Source: Saccharopolyspora gloriosae
GTDB lineage: Bacteria > Actinomycetota > Actinomycetes > Mycobacteriales > Pseudonocardiaceae
Reading direction: 5' to 3'
NCBI RefSeq assembly: GCF_022828475.1
Contig: NZ_CP059557.1
Span: 186,001 to 250,000 of the forward strand
DNA: 64,000 bases
The notes beneath the pieces are model-generated. The model was not told where the DNA came from and did not search any database. It saw only the letters and a program-made list of their open reading frames with translations. A program made the position numbers and the translations under genes. Shown here piece after piece: positions 8,811 through 16,201 of the stretch; within the stretch, counting starts at the first letter, position 1; each line of letters starts with the position of its first letter.

Positions 8811-9568
8811 TCGACGCCGTTGGAAACCCGCAGTCCCTGTTCATCCTCGGTGGTACCTCCGACATCGCGCTGGCGACCGCGGAGCAGTACGCGAACCAGC
8901 GCCCGCTGCGGATCGTGCTGGCCGCGCGCCCGGAGGAGGCCGACCTCGTCGCGGCCGCGGCCGAGCGGCTGCGCAAGACCGGCAGCACGGTCAGCACCAT
9001 CGAGTTCGAGGCAACCGACCCGGAAACGCACGGCGACGTGGTCGAGAAGGCCTTCGCCGACGGTGACATCGACGTCACCCTGGTCGCCTTCGGCGTGCAG
9101 CTCGACAACGAGAAGTGCTGGACGGACCCGGCCGCGGCGCGGCTGACCGCTGAGGTCAACTACGTCGCGCCGATGTCGCTGGGCGTGCACCTGTCGAACA
9201 AGCTGCGCAAGCAGGGCCACGGGCACCTGGTGATGATGGCTTCGCCCGCAGGTGAGCGCGCCCGCCGGACGAACTTCGTCTACGGCTCCGCCAAGGGCGG
9301 CATCGACCTGTTCTACTCCGGCCTGACCTACGCCCTGGAGGGCTCGGGCGTGAAGGTGACGGTCGTGCGCCCGAACTTCGTGAAGACGAAGCTGACCGAA
9401 GGCATGAAGCCCGCCCCGATGGCGCAGACGCCGGAGCAGGTCGGCGCCGCGATCGTCGACGCGGTCCGCAAGGGCAAGGAGTCCATCTGGGTTCCGGGGC
9501 AGATGCGCTGGGTGATGGTCGTGCTGCGGCACCTGCCGCGCGCGATCTTCCGCAAGCTATCGTTCTGA
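8807..9568 (+). CDS. dprE2: Decaprenylphosphoryl-2-keto-erythro-pentose reductase DprE2
   Basis: A 253-residue short-chain dehydrogenase. The nucleotide-binding glycine motif is GGTSDIA (about 14-20), the catalytic pair is Y-G-S-A-K (about 160-164), and the C-terminus is hydrophobic/basic ([16 protein letters not shown]), as in membrane-associated DprE2. It reduces the DprE1 product with NADH to decaprenyl-phosphoryl-arabinose, the donor for Emb. The GTG start overlaps the second dprE1 stop (GTGA), so it is translationally coupled, and the operon ends here with a terminator at 9586-9612. Confidence 0.9.
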   Translation: MIDAVGNPQSLFILGGTSDIALATAEQYANQRPLRIVLAARPEEADLVAAAAERLRKTGSTVSTIEFEATDPETHGDVVEKAFADGDIDVTLVAFGVQLDNEKCWTDPAAARLTAEVNYVAPMSLGVHLSNKLRKQGHGHLVMMASPAGERARRTNFVYGSAKGGIDLFYSGLTYALEGSGVKVTVVRPNFVKTKLTEGMKPAPMAQTPEQVGAAIVDAVRKGKESIWVPGQMRWVMVVLRHLPRAIFRKLSF

Positions 9569-9585
9569 TCCTGAACGCGTGAGCG

Positions 9586-9612
9586 AGGGCCGCCGGGCAC
9601 ACCGGCGGCCCT
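9586..9612 (+). terminator. Intrinsic terminator of the dprE operon
   Basis: An 11-bp perfect stem (AGGGCCGCCGG / CCGGCGGCCCT), 5-base loop, followed by TTCTC, starts 18 bases after the dprE2 stop. Confidence 0.7.
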
Positions 9613-9644
9613 TTCTCATGCCCGGAGGCGCTGATTCCGCTGGA

Positions 9645-9691
9645 GTCAACGGACCGTTCGCCCAACGAGACCGGACGAACGGTCCGTTCAC
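9645..9691. repeat. Nested-palindrome hairpin repeat, copy 1
   Basis: Arms GTCAACGGACCGTTCG and CGAACGGTCCGTTCAC pair with one mismatch around a 15-base loop. Each arm contains its own odd palindrome, AACGG-A/T-CCGTT. This is the first of three copies within 220 bp between convergent dprE2 and the P450 gene. Confidence 0.75.
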
Positions 9692-9717
9692 CCGGCTTCG
9701 ACGGCGAGCTGATCGGA

Positions 9718-9764
9718 GTGAACGGACCGTTGGTCCAACGGGATTGGGTAAACGGTCCGTTCAC
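9718..9764. repeat. Nested-palindrome hairpin repeat, copy 2
   Basis: Perfect 14-bp arms GTGAACGGACCGTT and AACGGTCCGTTCAC enclose a 19-base loop that itself carries CCAA...TTGG. The arms match those at 32848-32894 exactly. Confidence 0.8.
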
Positions 9765-9824
9765 TCGGAATCGTTGCGCGGCCGACGCTGCTGATCCGGG
9801 CGCGTCGAGCTCGGGGCGGGTGGA

Positions 9825-9866
9825 GTGAACGGACCGTTGGTGGGATTGGGCGAACGGTCCGTTCAC
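9825..9866. repeat. Nested-palindrome hairpin repeat, copy 3
   Basis: The same perfect 14-bp arms as copy 2, with a shorter 14-base loop (GGTGGGATTGGGCG). It lies 67 bases downstream of the P450 stop (minus strand). Confidence 0.8.
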
Positions 9867-9932
9867 TCGGAACCGCTCCGCTGCGCCGCGGCGAGAGGCA
9901 CCGGCCCACCCCCATAGGGCCGCTGCCGCAGG

Positions 9933-11117
9933 TCAACGGGTGCGCAGCGGGAGTTTCCGGACGCCGGTCATGTTCGGGTTCGGCTGGAACTCCGGCGGGT
10001 CGGCGGGGTCGGTGGCCAGTTTCGGGAACCGGTCCAGCAGCAGGTTCAGCGCGACCTTCCCCTCCAGCCGGGCCAGCGGGGCGCCGAGGCAGAAGTGGAT
10101 GCCGCGGCCGAAGCCGAGCTGCGGGTTCGGGTCGCGGGTCGGGTCGAAGACGTTCGGGTCGGCGAATCGCCGCGGATCCCGGTTCGCCGCGGCGACCCAC
10201 ACCAGCAGCGGTTTCTCGGCTGGGATGCGCTGTCCGCCGAGTTCGACCTCGGTGTTGGTGACCCGGCCGATGGCGGCGAACGGGCTGAGGAACCGCAGTG
10301 ATTCCTCGATGACGCCGGGCAGGGTGGAGCGGTCCGCGCGGGCACGGGCCTGGTGCTCGGGGTGGGCGTCGAGGCAGAGCACGGTGTTGCCGAGCAGCAT
10401 CGTGGTGGTGATGTGCCCGGCGATCAGCAGCACGTTGGCGAAGTTGACGACCTCGTCGTGGGTGAGCTTCTCGCCGTCCACTTCGGCCTCGACGAGCTTG
10501 CTGAGCAGGTCTTCGCGCGGCTGCTTGCGGCGTGCGGCGACGTGCTCGCCCAGGTAGTCGGTGAGGTGCCCGACCTGGTCCAGGATCTCCCGCAGTTCGC
10601 GCTGCTGCTCCGGCGTCGGGTCGCTCAGCGACATCCGCGCGTCGCGGGCGAACATCCCGTCCACCCACTTCTTGAACAGGTCGCGGTCGCTGCTGGGCAC
10701 GCCGAGCAGTTCCGCGATGACGATCACCGGCAGCGGATACGCCAGGTCGGCGACGAGTTCCAGCCGATCCGCCCCGTCGACGGCGTCGAGCAGTTCACCG
10801 GTGAGTTCGGCGATGCGCGGTTCGAGCCCGGCGACGACTTTCGGGGTGAAGGCGTGGCTGACGAGTTTGCGCAGCTTGTTGTGCTCCGGCGGGTCCATCC
10901 GCACCAGATTGCCTTCGGCGAACTGCTTGCCCTCCGGGAAGATCCGCGTGGTGTCGGAGGAGTAGGTCACCGGGTCGCTGAGGATCCGCATCGCCTCCGG
11001 ATATCCGTAGACGTTCCAGAACCCGAACGATTCGTCGTAGTGCACGGGGCTGCCGGGTTGTTCGCCGTGCAGCCAGAACTGCGATTCCGATAATCCCCAG
11101 TCTTCGAGCGCGGTCAT
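9933..11117 (-). CDS. Cytochrome P450
   Basis: A 394-residue soluble bacterial P450. The I-helix oxygen-binding motif is A-G-H-I-T-T-T (about 233-239), with His where many families have Asp/Glu; the K-helix is E-E-S-L-R (E-x-x-R); the heme loop is FGRGIHFCLG with the ligand at Cys343. The N-terminus has the SQFWLHGE/WNVYGYPEA layout of CYP107-type enzymes. The ATG has a strong ribosome site (GAAGGGG). It follows tetR on the same strand with a 30-base gap, so tetR and P450 probably form one unit. No ferredoxin gene or obvious pathway partner is nearby, so the substrate is unknown. A truncated relative lies upstream at 11933-12286. Confidence 0.9.
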   Translation of the reverse strand: MTALEDWGLSESQFWLHGEQPGSPVHYDESFGFWNVYGYPEAMRILSDPVTYSSDTTRIFPEGKQFAEGNLVRMDPPEHNKLRKLVSHAFTPKVVAGLEPRIAELTGELLDAVDGADRLELVADLAYPLPVIVIAELLGVPSSDRDLFKKWVDGMFARDARMSLSDPTPEQQRELREILDQVGHLTDYLGEHVAARRKQPREDLLSKLVEAEVDGEKLTHDEVVNFANVLLIAGHITTTMLLGNTVLCLDAHPEHQARARADRSTLPGVIEESLRFLSPFAAIGRVTNTEVELGGQRIPAEKPLLVWVAAANRDPRRFADPNVFDPTRDPNPQLGFGRGIHFCLGAPLARLEGKVALNLLLDRFPKLATDPADPPEFQPNPNMTGVRKLPLRTR

Positions 11118-11147
11118 GATGTCCCCTTCATCAATGTGCGGTGGGTG

Positions 11148-11855
11148 TCACCGGGGGTCGTTCGCCGCGTCCAACGCGTTGAACAGCTCCCGGTAGCCGG
11201 TGATCAGTTCGGTGAGCACCGTGTCGATCCGGTCCGCGACCGCGCGCACCGTCGCCCCGTCCGGTTCGCCCGGCGGTTCGAACGCGTGGCGGATGGTGTG
11301 CGCGAGAGCGTCCGCTTTGCGCTCCCGGTCGATGCCGGGGGGCGCGGGTTTGTAGTCGTCGGCGAGGAAGAACCCGAGCGCCGCCGCGTTGAGCGTGTAG
11401 GCGAGTTCGGGCACGTCGGGGCGTAGCAGTCCGGATTCGGCCAGCAGCGAGAAGAAGCGCTCGTTGGTCGCCTGAATCCACTCGTTGTTGGACCCGTTTC
11501 CACTGGGGCGCTGCCGGAGGTCGCCCAGCATCTCGGCGTCCCCGGTGACCAGCGCCAGCGCCAGCGGCCGCCGGAAGGTCACCAGGTAGGTCAGGCGCAA
11601 CAGCCGGTGCGGGCGAACTTCGTTCGGGTCGTCGCGCAGTCCGCCGCGGATGTCTTCGACGAGCACGATCGACTCGCGTACCAGCAGGCTCTGGAACAGC
11701 GCGATCTTGGTCTTCCAGTGCAGGTAGACGGTGCCCTTGCCGACATGCGCCTGCCGGGCGATGTCGTTGATGGTCACCTTCCGGTAGCCGTGCCGCAGCA
11801 GCAGTTCGCCTGCGGCGTCGAGGATCCGGTCGGCTCGATCGGTGTCGCGGGGCAC
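11148..11855 (-). CDS. TetR-family transcriptional regulator
   Basis: 235 residues from the GTG at 11855, chosen because AGGAGAGG lies seven bases upstream; a longer frame reaches 11894 but has no such site. The N-terminal HTH (RILDAAGELLLRHGYRKVTINDIARQAHVGKGTVYLHWKTK, about residues 8-48) is typical TetR. The C-terminal ligand-binding domain is longer than average, with a helix LAYTLNAAALGFFL that could line the pocket. It sits between a complete and a truncated P450 gene and most likely controls P450 expression from the inverted repeat just upstream. Confidence 0.85.
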   Translation of the reverse strand: MPRDTDRADRILDAAGELLLRHGYRKVTINDIARQAHVGKGTVYLHWKTKIALFQSLLVRESIVLVEDIRGGLRDDPNEVRPHRLLRLTYLVTFRRPLALALVTGDAEMLGDLRQRPSGNGSNNEWIQATNERFFSLLAESGLLRPDVPELAYTLNAAALGFFLADDYKPAPPGIDRERKADALAHTIRHAFEPPGEPDGATVRAVADRIDTVLTELITGYRELFNALDAANDPR

Positions 11856-11901
11856 CTGGTGTCCTCTCCTGCGCCGGGCCTGCGGCCCGACCACTTCTGT
11901 T

Positions 11902-11937
11902 CGTGACCGGATTTGCTCATCTGGTCATATGGTCACG
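11902..11937. promoter_or_regulatory. Candidate TetR operator
   Basis: An inverted repeat CGTGACC (11902-11908) ... GGTCACG (11931-11937) overlaps a tight direct repeat TGGTCA-TA-TGGTCA (11922-11935). It lies 50-80 bases upstream of the tetR start in an otherwise AT-richer gap, the position expected for autoregulation. Confidence 0.45.
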
Positions 11938-12286
11938 CTAGACTCGCTCGCGACACTCGACAAGCCCCTTTCCGGCGGGCGTCTTGAGAAGGGTTCGTGC
12001 CGGTGATCGCGATCTTTCGCCCCGGGGCCACGATCTTGCGCAGCTTCGTGTGCTCCGGCGGATCCAGCTGCACCGGATCTCCCACCACGAACTCCCGCAT
12101 CCGCGGGTACAGGCGGGTCGTGTTCGAGGAGTACGTCGCGGGATCGCCGAGCACTTCCAACGCCTCCGCGTGGCCGTACACATTCCAGCTCCCCGATTCG
12201 GGGTCGGGCAGCACCGGGGCGGACGGTCGTTCACCGCGCATCCAGAACTGCGAGTCCGGTGGTCCCTGATGTTCGATCGCGGACAT
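11933..12286 (-). pseudogene. Truncated cytochrome P450 (N-terminal fragment)
   Basis: From the ATG at 12286 this frame encodes about 86 residues closely matching the N-terminus of the intact P450 at 9933-11117 (DSQFWMRGE, SWNVYGHAEALEVLGDP, YSSNTTR, LDPPEHTKLRKIV). The homology then breaks off and about 30 unrelated residues follow to a stop. The I-helix, ExxR and heme cysteine are all missing, so it cannot be an active P450. It looks like the survivor of a P450 duplication flanking tetR in which everything after the substrate-proximal N-terminus was deleted. Confidence 0.8.
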
Positions 12287-12664
12287 CGAATCACCTTGGC
12301 CTCGAAGGTCGGCGCGGATTTCCGCCGAACCCAAGATCTGCGGAATCAGCGCGCAAGATGTCGAGCGATTTCGCCGTGAGCAATGCGTTCCGCAGTTGAA
12401 TTCAGTAGTTGATATCCCGAGGGAAGATCGCGGAGGCCGTCTCTCTTCGCAGTTCATGGGCGATCTCTCCGCTGGATGTGCAAGATCCTGTTTCGCTGAC
12501 GGTGAACGCTGTGTGACCGGCGGGGAGTCACGCCGACTTTGGCTCACTCGGAAGGGCGACATCATGGTGTCTGACCTGCCTGGAGCCGCCCCACCAGCGC
12601 GCGTTCACCCGACAGGAGGGCTAACTTCGAGGGTCACCTGAGATGTCGCGAGAAGGGAGCCGTC
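12287..12664. other. Intergenic region, nothing recognised
   Basis: 378 bases between the P450 fragment and the small antitoxin-like gene. It is AT-richer than its surroundings (GAATTCAGTAGTTGATATC near 12400). A plus-strand open frame at 12396-12641 has no ribosome site and no recognisable family. The final bases hold the ribosome binding site of the next gene. Confidence 0.4.
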
Positions 12665-12853
12665 ATGGGACTCGGCAGCCTCAAGGACAAGCTGATGAAC
12701 ATGGGCAAGCAACACAGCGACAAGGTCGAACAGGGCATCGAAAAGGGAAGTGACGCAGTCAAGAAGAAGTTCGGCCACGAGCAGCAGATCGACCAGGCCG
12801 CCGAGAAGGGCAAAGACTACTTCCGCAATCAAGACTCAGGGCCGCCACAGTAG
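12665..12853 (+). CDS. Small Rv0909/MT0933-type antitoxin-like protein
   Basis: 62 residues, highly charged and helical, with MGLGSLKDKLMNMGKQHSDK, V-E-Q-G-I-E-K-G-S-D-A-V, and a final A-A-E-K-G-K-D-Y-F. This resembles the MT0933-like antitoxin family of short actinobacterial proteins, many of which are orphans. A strong ribosome site (AGAAGGGAG) precedes the ATG. No toxin-sized partner follows; the gene ends at the hairpin 12937-12971. An alternative is a CsbD-like stress protein of low complexity, like the one at 16732. Confidence 0.55.
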   Translation: MGLGSLKDKLMNMGKQHSDKVEQGIEKGSDAVKKKFGHEQQIDQAAEKGKDYFRNQDSGPPQ

Positions 12854-12936
12854 TCAATGCTCCGCTGCGCGGCCGAAGCCGACCGGCGGGACCTAGCGAG
12901 GGTGGTCCCGGACCAGGTGGTGGCCGGCAGCTCCCT

Positions 12937-12971
12937 GGAAAGGGGCCGTCCGTAACGGACGGCCCCTTTCC
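12937..12971 (+). terminator. Perfect 16-bp hairpin terminator
   Basis: GGAAAGGGGCCGTCCG and CGGACGGCCCCTTTCC pair perfectly around TAA, followed by CTTT. It lies 84 bases after the small antitoxin-like gene and just before the structured repeat element. Confidence 0.75.
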
Positions 12972-13000
12972 CTTTGGTCGGGCTCGTTTTGCTTGGTGGG

Positions 13001-13260
13001 TCGGGTGGCGGAACCTCAGTTGGTCTCTCGCTGCGGGATCTTTTTCCCTAGTGGCTCCGCCACGAGGGAAAAAGCTGTCCTCGCGAGAGACCAACTGAGA
13101 ACCCGCCGGTGGTCGGCTTCTTGACGTGGGCTATGTGCTTCGCACATACAGGCACGGCTTCGCCGTCAGGCACGGCTTCGCCGTCAGGCACGGCTTCGCC
13201 GCTAGGCACGGCTTCGCCGCTAGGTACGGCCTTCGGGCGCGAGGCAGGCGGGATTCGGCG
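13001..13260. repeat. Structured covarying repeat element, copy A
   Basis: An outer 17-bp perfect stem (13015-13031 with 13083-13099) encloses a second stem (13041-13054 with 13060-13073, 13 of 14 paired) built on T5-CCCT/AGGG-A5. Next come a conserved spacer (AACCCGCCGGT ... GACGTGGGCT), a 7-bp hairpin (TATGTGC-TTC-GCACATA, 13133-13149) and four tandem 18-base GGC-TTC-GCC mini-hairpins. A second copy in inverted orientation lies at 61180-61430. The outer stem differs at four positions between copies and each is compensated. It sits between convergent genes (stops 12853 and 13352). It is either a transcribed 3' structure or a DNA cruciform element; I do not recognise it as a named family. Confidence 0.75.
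13149..13225. repeat. Tandem 18-base mini-hairpin array
   Basis: Four near-identical units of CAGGCACGGCTTCGCCGT type (last letters GTCA or GCTA), each able to fold as ACGGC-TTC-GCCGT, then a fifth degenerate unit (TACGGCCTTCGGGC). The array belongs to the tail of structured element A. The corresponding part of copy B has related GGGCTTCGCC hairpins but not a regular array. Confidence 0.7.
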
Positions 13261-13351
13261 TTGAGTCTTCGGGGCGCTTGGGAAATTGATCGCGCAGTGA
13301 GGGGCCAGCTGAGGTCCGTCCCCACGCGCCCGAGCAAAAGGAGCCCGTCCT

Positions 13352-14551
13352 TCAGGCTCGGATTGCGAGGGCCATGCCTTGGCCTACGCCTACCGATGCT
13401 GCGGCTATGCCGAGGCCGCCGCCTCGGTGGCGTAGGTGGCGGCACAGGTCCAGGACTATGCGCGGCATGGAGGCGCCCAGGGGGTGGCCGTAGGCGAGGG
13501 CGCCGCCGTGCACGTTGACTCGTTCGCGTTCGACTCCGGGGAGGTATTCGAGGACGGCGAGCACTACCGCCGCGAAGGTCTCGTTGATCTCCCACAGGTC
13601 CACTTCGGCCGCGGTGACGTCGAGTTTGCGCAGCAGCGCGCGGATCGCGGGGACCGCGGAGAGCGCGAAGTGGTGCGGGTCGGTGCCGGTGCTCGCCGAG
13701 CCCACCAGCTCGCCCCACGGCCGCACGCCGAGCTGTTCGGCCTGTGCTTCGCTGCCGATCAGCGCGGCAAGCGCCCCGTCCGACAGCGGCGCCGAGTTCC
13801 CCACCGTCACCGGCCCGTCGGGCGAGAACACCGGCCCGAGCTTGCCGAGTTTGCGCAGGTCCGTGTCGGGGCGCACCGATTCGTCCCGTCGCACCACCGT
13901 CCCGTCTGGTGCGGTCACGGGGAACGTGAAGCCGTCATGCAGCCCGGCGTCCCACGCGGCGGCCGCCCGGCGATGCGAGCGCAGCGCGCAGCCGTCCAGC
14001 TGGTCGCGGGTGATGCCGAGGTCGAGCGCGGTCCGCTCCGCGGCGTGCCCGAGCGGCACCGTCCACGCCGAGGGCATCCGCGGGTTCACCAGCCGCCAGC
14101 CCGCGGCGGTGGACGCCGTCTCCATCCGGTCCGGCATGGCCCGGTCGGCGCGGGGCACCACGAACGGCGCGCGGCTCATGCCCTCCACCCCGCCCGCGAT
14201 GAGCAGTTCGGCCTCGTCGGCTTTGACCGCTCGCGCCGCCTGCACCAGGGCTTCTCCGCCGGAAGCGCAGAGCCGGTTCACGGTGACGCCGGGAACGGTC
14301 GTGGGCAGGCCCGCCAGCAACGCCGCCATCCGCGCCACGTTGCGGTTCTCCTCGCCCGCGCCGTTGGTGTTGCCGTAGAGCACGTCCTCGACCCGCGCCG
14401 GATCGAGCCGCCCGCTGCCCTCCGGGCCGTGCCTGCGCACCAGCTCGGTGAGGGGGAGGGCGGCGAGGTCGTCGACGCGGATCGCCGACAGCGCACCCCG
14501 GTAACGGCCGAACGGGGTGCGGGCGGCGTCGAGGACGTAGGCGCGGGCCAT
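13352..14551 (-). CDS. Thiolase (acetyl-CoA C-acyltransferase family), CxG cysteine replaced
   Basis: A 399-residue thiolase-fold protein. The acylated nucleophile is in place (VNRLCASGG, Cys95), as are N-E-T-F-A and the G-H-P motif (AYGHPLGAS). In the C-terminal CxG motif the general-base cysteine is replaced: the segment IAAASVGVGQG has Ser386 where A-T-x-C-I-G-G-G-Q-G has Cys. Family knowledge predicts thiolysis or condensation of 3-ketoacyl-CoA in fatty-acid or aromatic degradation, but the substitution may lower or change activity. The last ~25 codons also use rare ATA/GTA/GCA codons unlike the body of the gene. No other beta-oxidation gene is adjacent. Confidence 0.82.
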   Translation of the reverse strand: MARAYVLDAARTPFGRYRGALSAIRVDDLAALPLTELVRRHGPEGSGRLDPARVEDVLYGNTNGAGEENRNVARMAALLAGLPTTVPGVTVNRLCASGGEALVQAARAVKADEAELLIAGGVEGMSRAPFVVPRADRAMPDRMETASTAAGWRLVNPRMPSAWTVPLGHAAERTALDLGITRDQLDGCALRSHRRAAAAWDAGLHDGFTFPVTAPDGTVVRRDESVRPDTDLRKLGKLGPVFSPDGPVTVGNSAPLSDGALAALIGSEAQAEQLGVRPWGELVGSASTGTDPHHFALSAVPAIRALLRKLDVTAAEVDLWEINETFAAVVLAVLEYLPGVERERVNVHGGALAYGHPLGASMPRIVLDLCRHLRHRGGGLGIAAASVGVGQGMALAIRA

Positions 14552-14601
14552 GGCTCAATGCTGACCGAACGGGTGGCGCCGTTAAAGGTCCGCGCGGGGG
14601 C

Positions 14602-15576
14602 CTATTCGGTCGCGGGGAGTTCCACGGTGGCGCTGTTGTCGTCGAGCGCGGTGATCCGCCCGCCGCGTTCGCTGAGATCGCGCAGTTTGCGCAGGTCACG
14701 GTCGCCGCGCAGTGGCACCGTGGTGCTCTTGCGCCCACCGCTGCCGAGCTGGTCGAGCTCACTGCGGGCGGCGTGGCCACCGTCGACGGTGGTCTTCAAC
14801 GCCCCGGAGGAGGCGAGGGAGCCACGCGCCGCGCCGAGCCTGCCCAGCGCGTCGTCGACGGCGTCGAGCAGCGCGACCCGGTTCCCCTCGGTCATCGCCC
14901 GCACCAATTCCGGTTCGGAGGCGGCGACGCGCGTGGCGTCGCGGAACGACCCGGCGGCCAGCGACAACGCGAGCGGCCCGCCGTCGGCGCCGACGGCGGC
15001 GAGGATGTTCGCGAACACGTGCGGCAGGTGCGAGATGCGGGCGACAGCCGAGTCGTGCTCGGCGGCGGACACGGCCACGACGTGCGCGCCGCAGTCCAGC
15101 GCGAGTTCGGCGGCATCGCGCCACGCGCCGAGCGTGGTGCCGTCCTCCACGGCCACGGCCCACGGCGAACCCTGGAACAAGTCGGCGGCTCCGGCGGCCC
15201 ACCCGGAGGACGCGGTGCCCGCCATCGGATGCCCACCGGCGTACCGGGCGCCGGGCAGCAGGCTGCGAACCTCGGCGTCCACCGGGTCCTTCACGCTGAT
15301 CACGTCGGTGAGCCGCGCCTCCGGCGCCTGCCAGGCGATCTTGCGCAGCACGTCGCGCACCGCGGTCACCGGGGTGGCGATGACGATGAGCGCGTCCTCG
15401 TCCGCGGCACGGCGCAGCGCGTCCTCGATGCCGGTGACCTCGTAGCCCTCGTCGCCTGCTCTGACGGCGTCGTCCGCTCCGGCGGTGGCGCCCCAACCGG
15501 GGCGCCCGGCGGCGGTGGCGGCGCGCAGCACCGAGCCACCGATCAATCCCAATCCGATCACGCACACGGCACGCAT
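14602..15576 (-). CDS. tyrA: Prephenate dehydrogenase
   Basis: 324 residues from the ATG at 15576 (MRAVCVIGLGLIGGS, a textbook NAD(P)-binding Rossmann start). It has the GGHPMAG block (about 119-125) and the H-L-P-H-V-F-A helix of TyrA-type dehydrogenases that turn prephenate into 4-hydroxyphenylpyruvate for tyrosine. The C-terminal ~80 residues are extra and polar, without a recognisable ACT domain. A longer frame upstream is ignored because it would precede the Rossmann strand. It ends 50 bases upstream of the thiolase start on the same strand, so co-transcription is possible, and diverges from the tadA pair. Confidence 0.88.
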   Translation of the reverse strand: MRAVCVIGLGLIGGSVLRAATAAGRPGWGATAGADDAVRAGDEGYEVTGIEDALRRAADEDALIVIATPVTAVRDVLRKIAWQAPEARLTDVISVKDPVDAEVRSLLPGARYAGGHPMAGTASSGWAAGAADLFQGSPWAVAVEDGTTLGAWRDAAELALDCGAHVVAVSAAEHDSAVARISHLPHVFANILAAVGADGGPLALSLAAGSFRDATRVAASEPELVRAMTEGNRVALLDAVDDALGRLGAARGSLASSGALKTTVDGGHAARSELDQLGSGGRKSTTVPLRGDRDLRKLRDLSERGGRITALDDNSATVELPATE

Positions 15577-15699
15577 GAGCACATCCTGCCCGACTCCGGT
15601 AGGTGCGTGGACCACCCGGTCGTGCGGTTCGACACCCCCGAACGCGGTGCTGAAGGTCACGAGCGCGCAATAGTGCTTTCGGGTGGCACCGGCACGCTC

Positions 15700-15705
15700 T
15701 ACGGT
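15700..15705 (+). promoter_or_regulatory. -10 box for leaderless tadA unit
   Basis: TACGGT ends seven bases before the ATG at 15713 and there is no ribosome site between them. Confidence 0.4.
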
Positions 15706-15712
15706 TGGTCGC

Positions 15713-16201
15713 ATGACAGGGCAGGAGCCGGTCGCGGGCTTCGCCGTTGCCGTTGTTCGTGAGGACGGCCGGTGGCGGTGCAGCGCGTTGGACGGTTCGG
15801 TATTGGGTGGGCTCGACGCCACGATCACGGCGTTGCGCGACTTGCGCTCCACCGGCGCGGTGTTCGGCATGTGCAATGTGGATGACGAGTTCTTCGTGCT
15901 GATCCGCCCGATTCCCGGCGGGGTGGACCTGCTGCTCTCGGATGCGGCGGCGGCGCTGGACTACGACATCGCCGCCGATGTGCTGGATCTGCTGCGCGCG
16001 GACCCGCCGGACGAGGACGACGACGAGGTGTGGCCGGAGGGCAATCTGTCGATCCTCACCGACATCGGCCTGCCCGAGGGCGAACTCCTGGTGATCATCG
16101 AAGAGGTCGACCTGTACCCGGACGAGCAGCTGGAGATGATCGCTCAGCGCTGCGGTTTCGGGGAGCAGTTCGCCGGCGTGCTGGAGAAGCTGGACCAGTG
16201 A
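15713..16201 (+). CDS. tRNA adenosine deaminase-associated protein
   Basis: 162 residues, acidic, with the family's pattern of an N-terminal antiparallel sheet (GFAVAVVREDGRWRCSALD), a central F-x-V-L-I-R-P-x-P-G-G stretch, an Asp/Glu run near residue 105 (DPPDEDDDEVWPEGN) and a C-terminal helix. Actinobacteria nearly always keep this gene directly upstream of tadA, as here, with a 4-base GTGA overlap. Its biochemical role is not established; the coupling suggests it works with or stabilises the deaminase. Confidence 0.8.
   Translation: MTGQEPVAGFAVAVVREDGRWRCSALDGSVLGGLDATITALRDLRSTGAVFGMCNVDDEFFVLIRPIPGGVDLLLSDAAAALDYDIAADVLDLLRADPPDEDDDEVWPEGNLSILTDIGLPEGELLVIIEEVDLYPDEQLEMIAQRCGFGEQFAGVLEKLDQ

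Noticed and set aside
9645-9866. CRISPR-like array
   Set aside because: The three repeats are each internally palindromic, differ in length, have no constant repeat/unique spacer alternation, and no cas genes are in the window.
9933-11855. Secondary-metabolite gene cluster
   Set aside because: A P450 and TetR alone, without synthase, ferredoxin or tailoring genes, are not a cluster.
12396-12641. 81-residue cysteine-containing frame
   Set aside because: No ribosome site, no family, start inside AT-rich intergenic DNA; kept as intergenic.
13149-13225. Short tandem repeat as a CRISPR or coding repeat
   Set aside because: Units are only 18 bases, contiguous without spacers, and each forms a triloop hairpin; open frames across it are Arg/His-rich artefacts.
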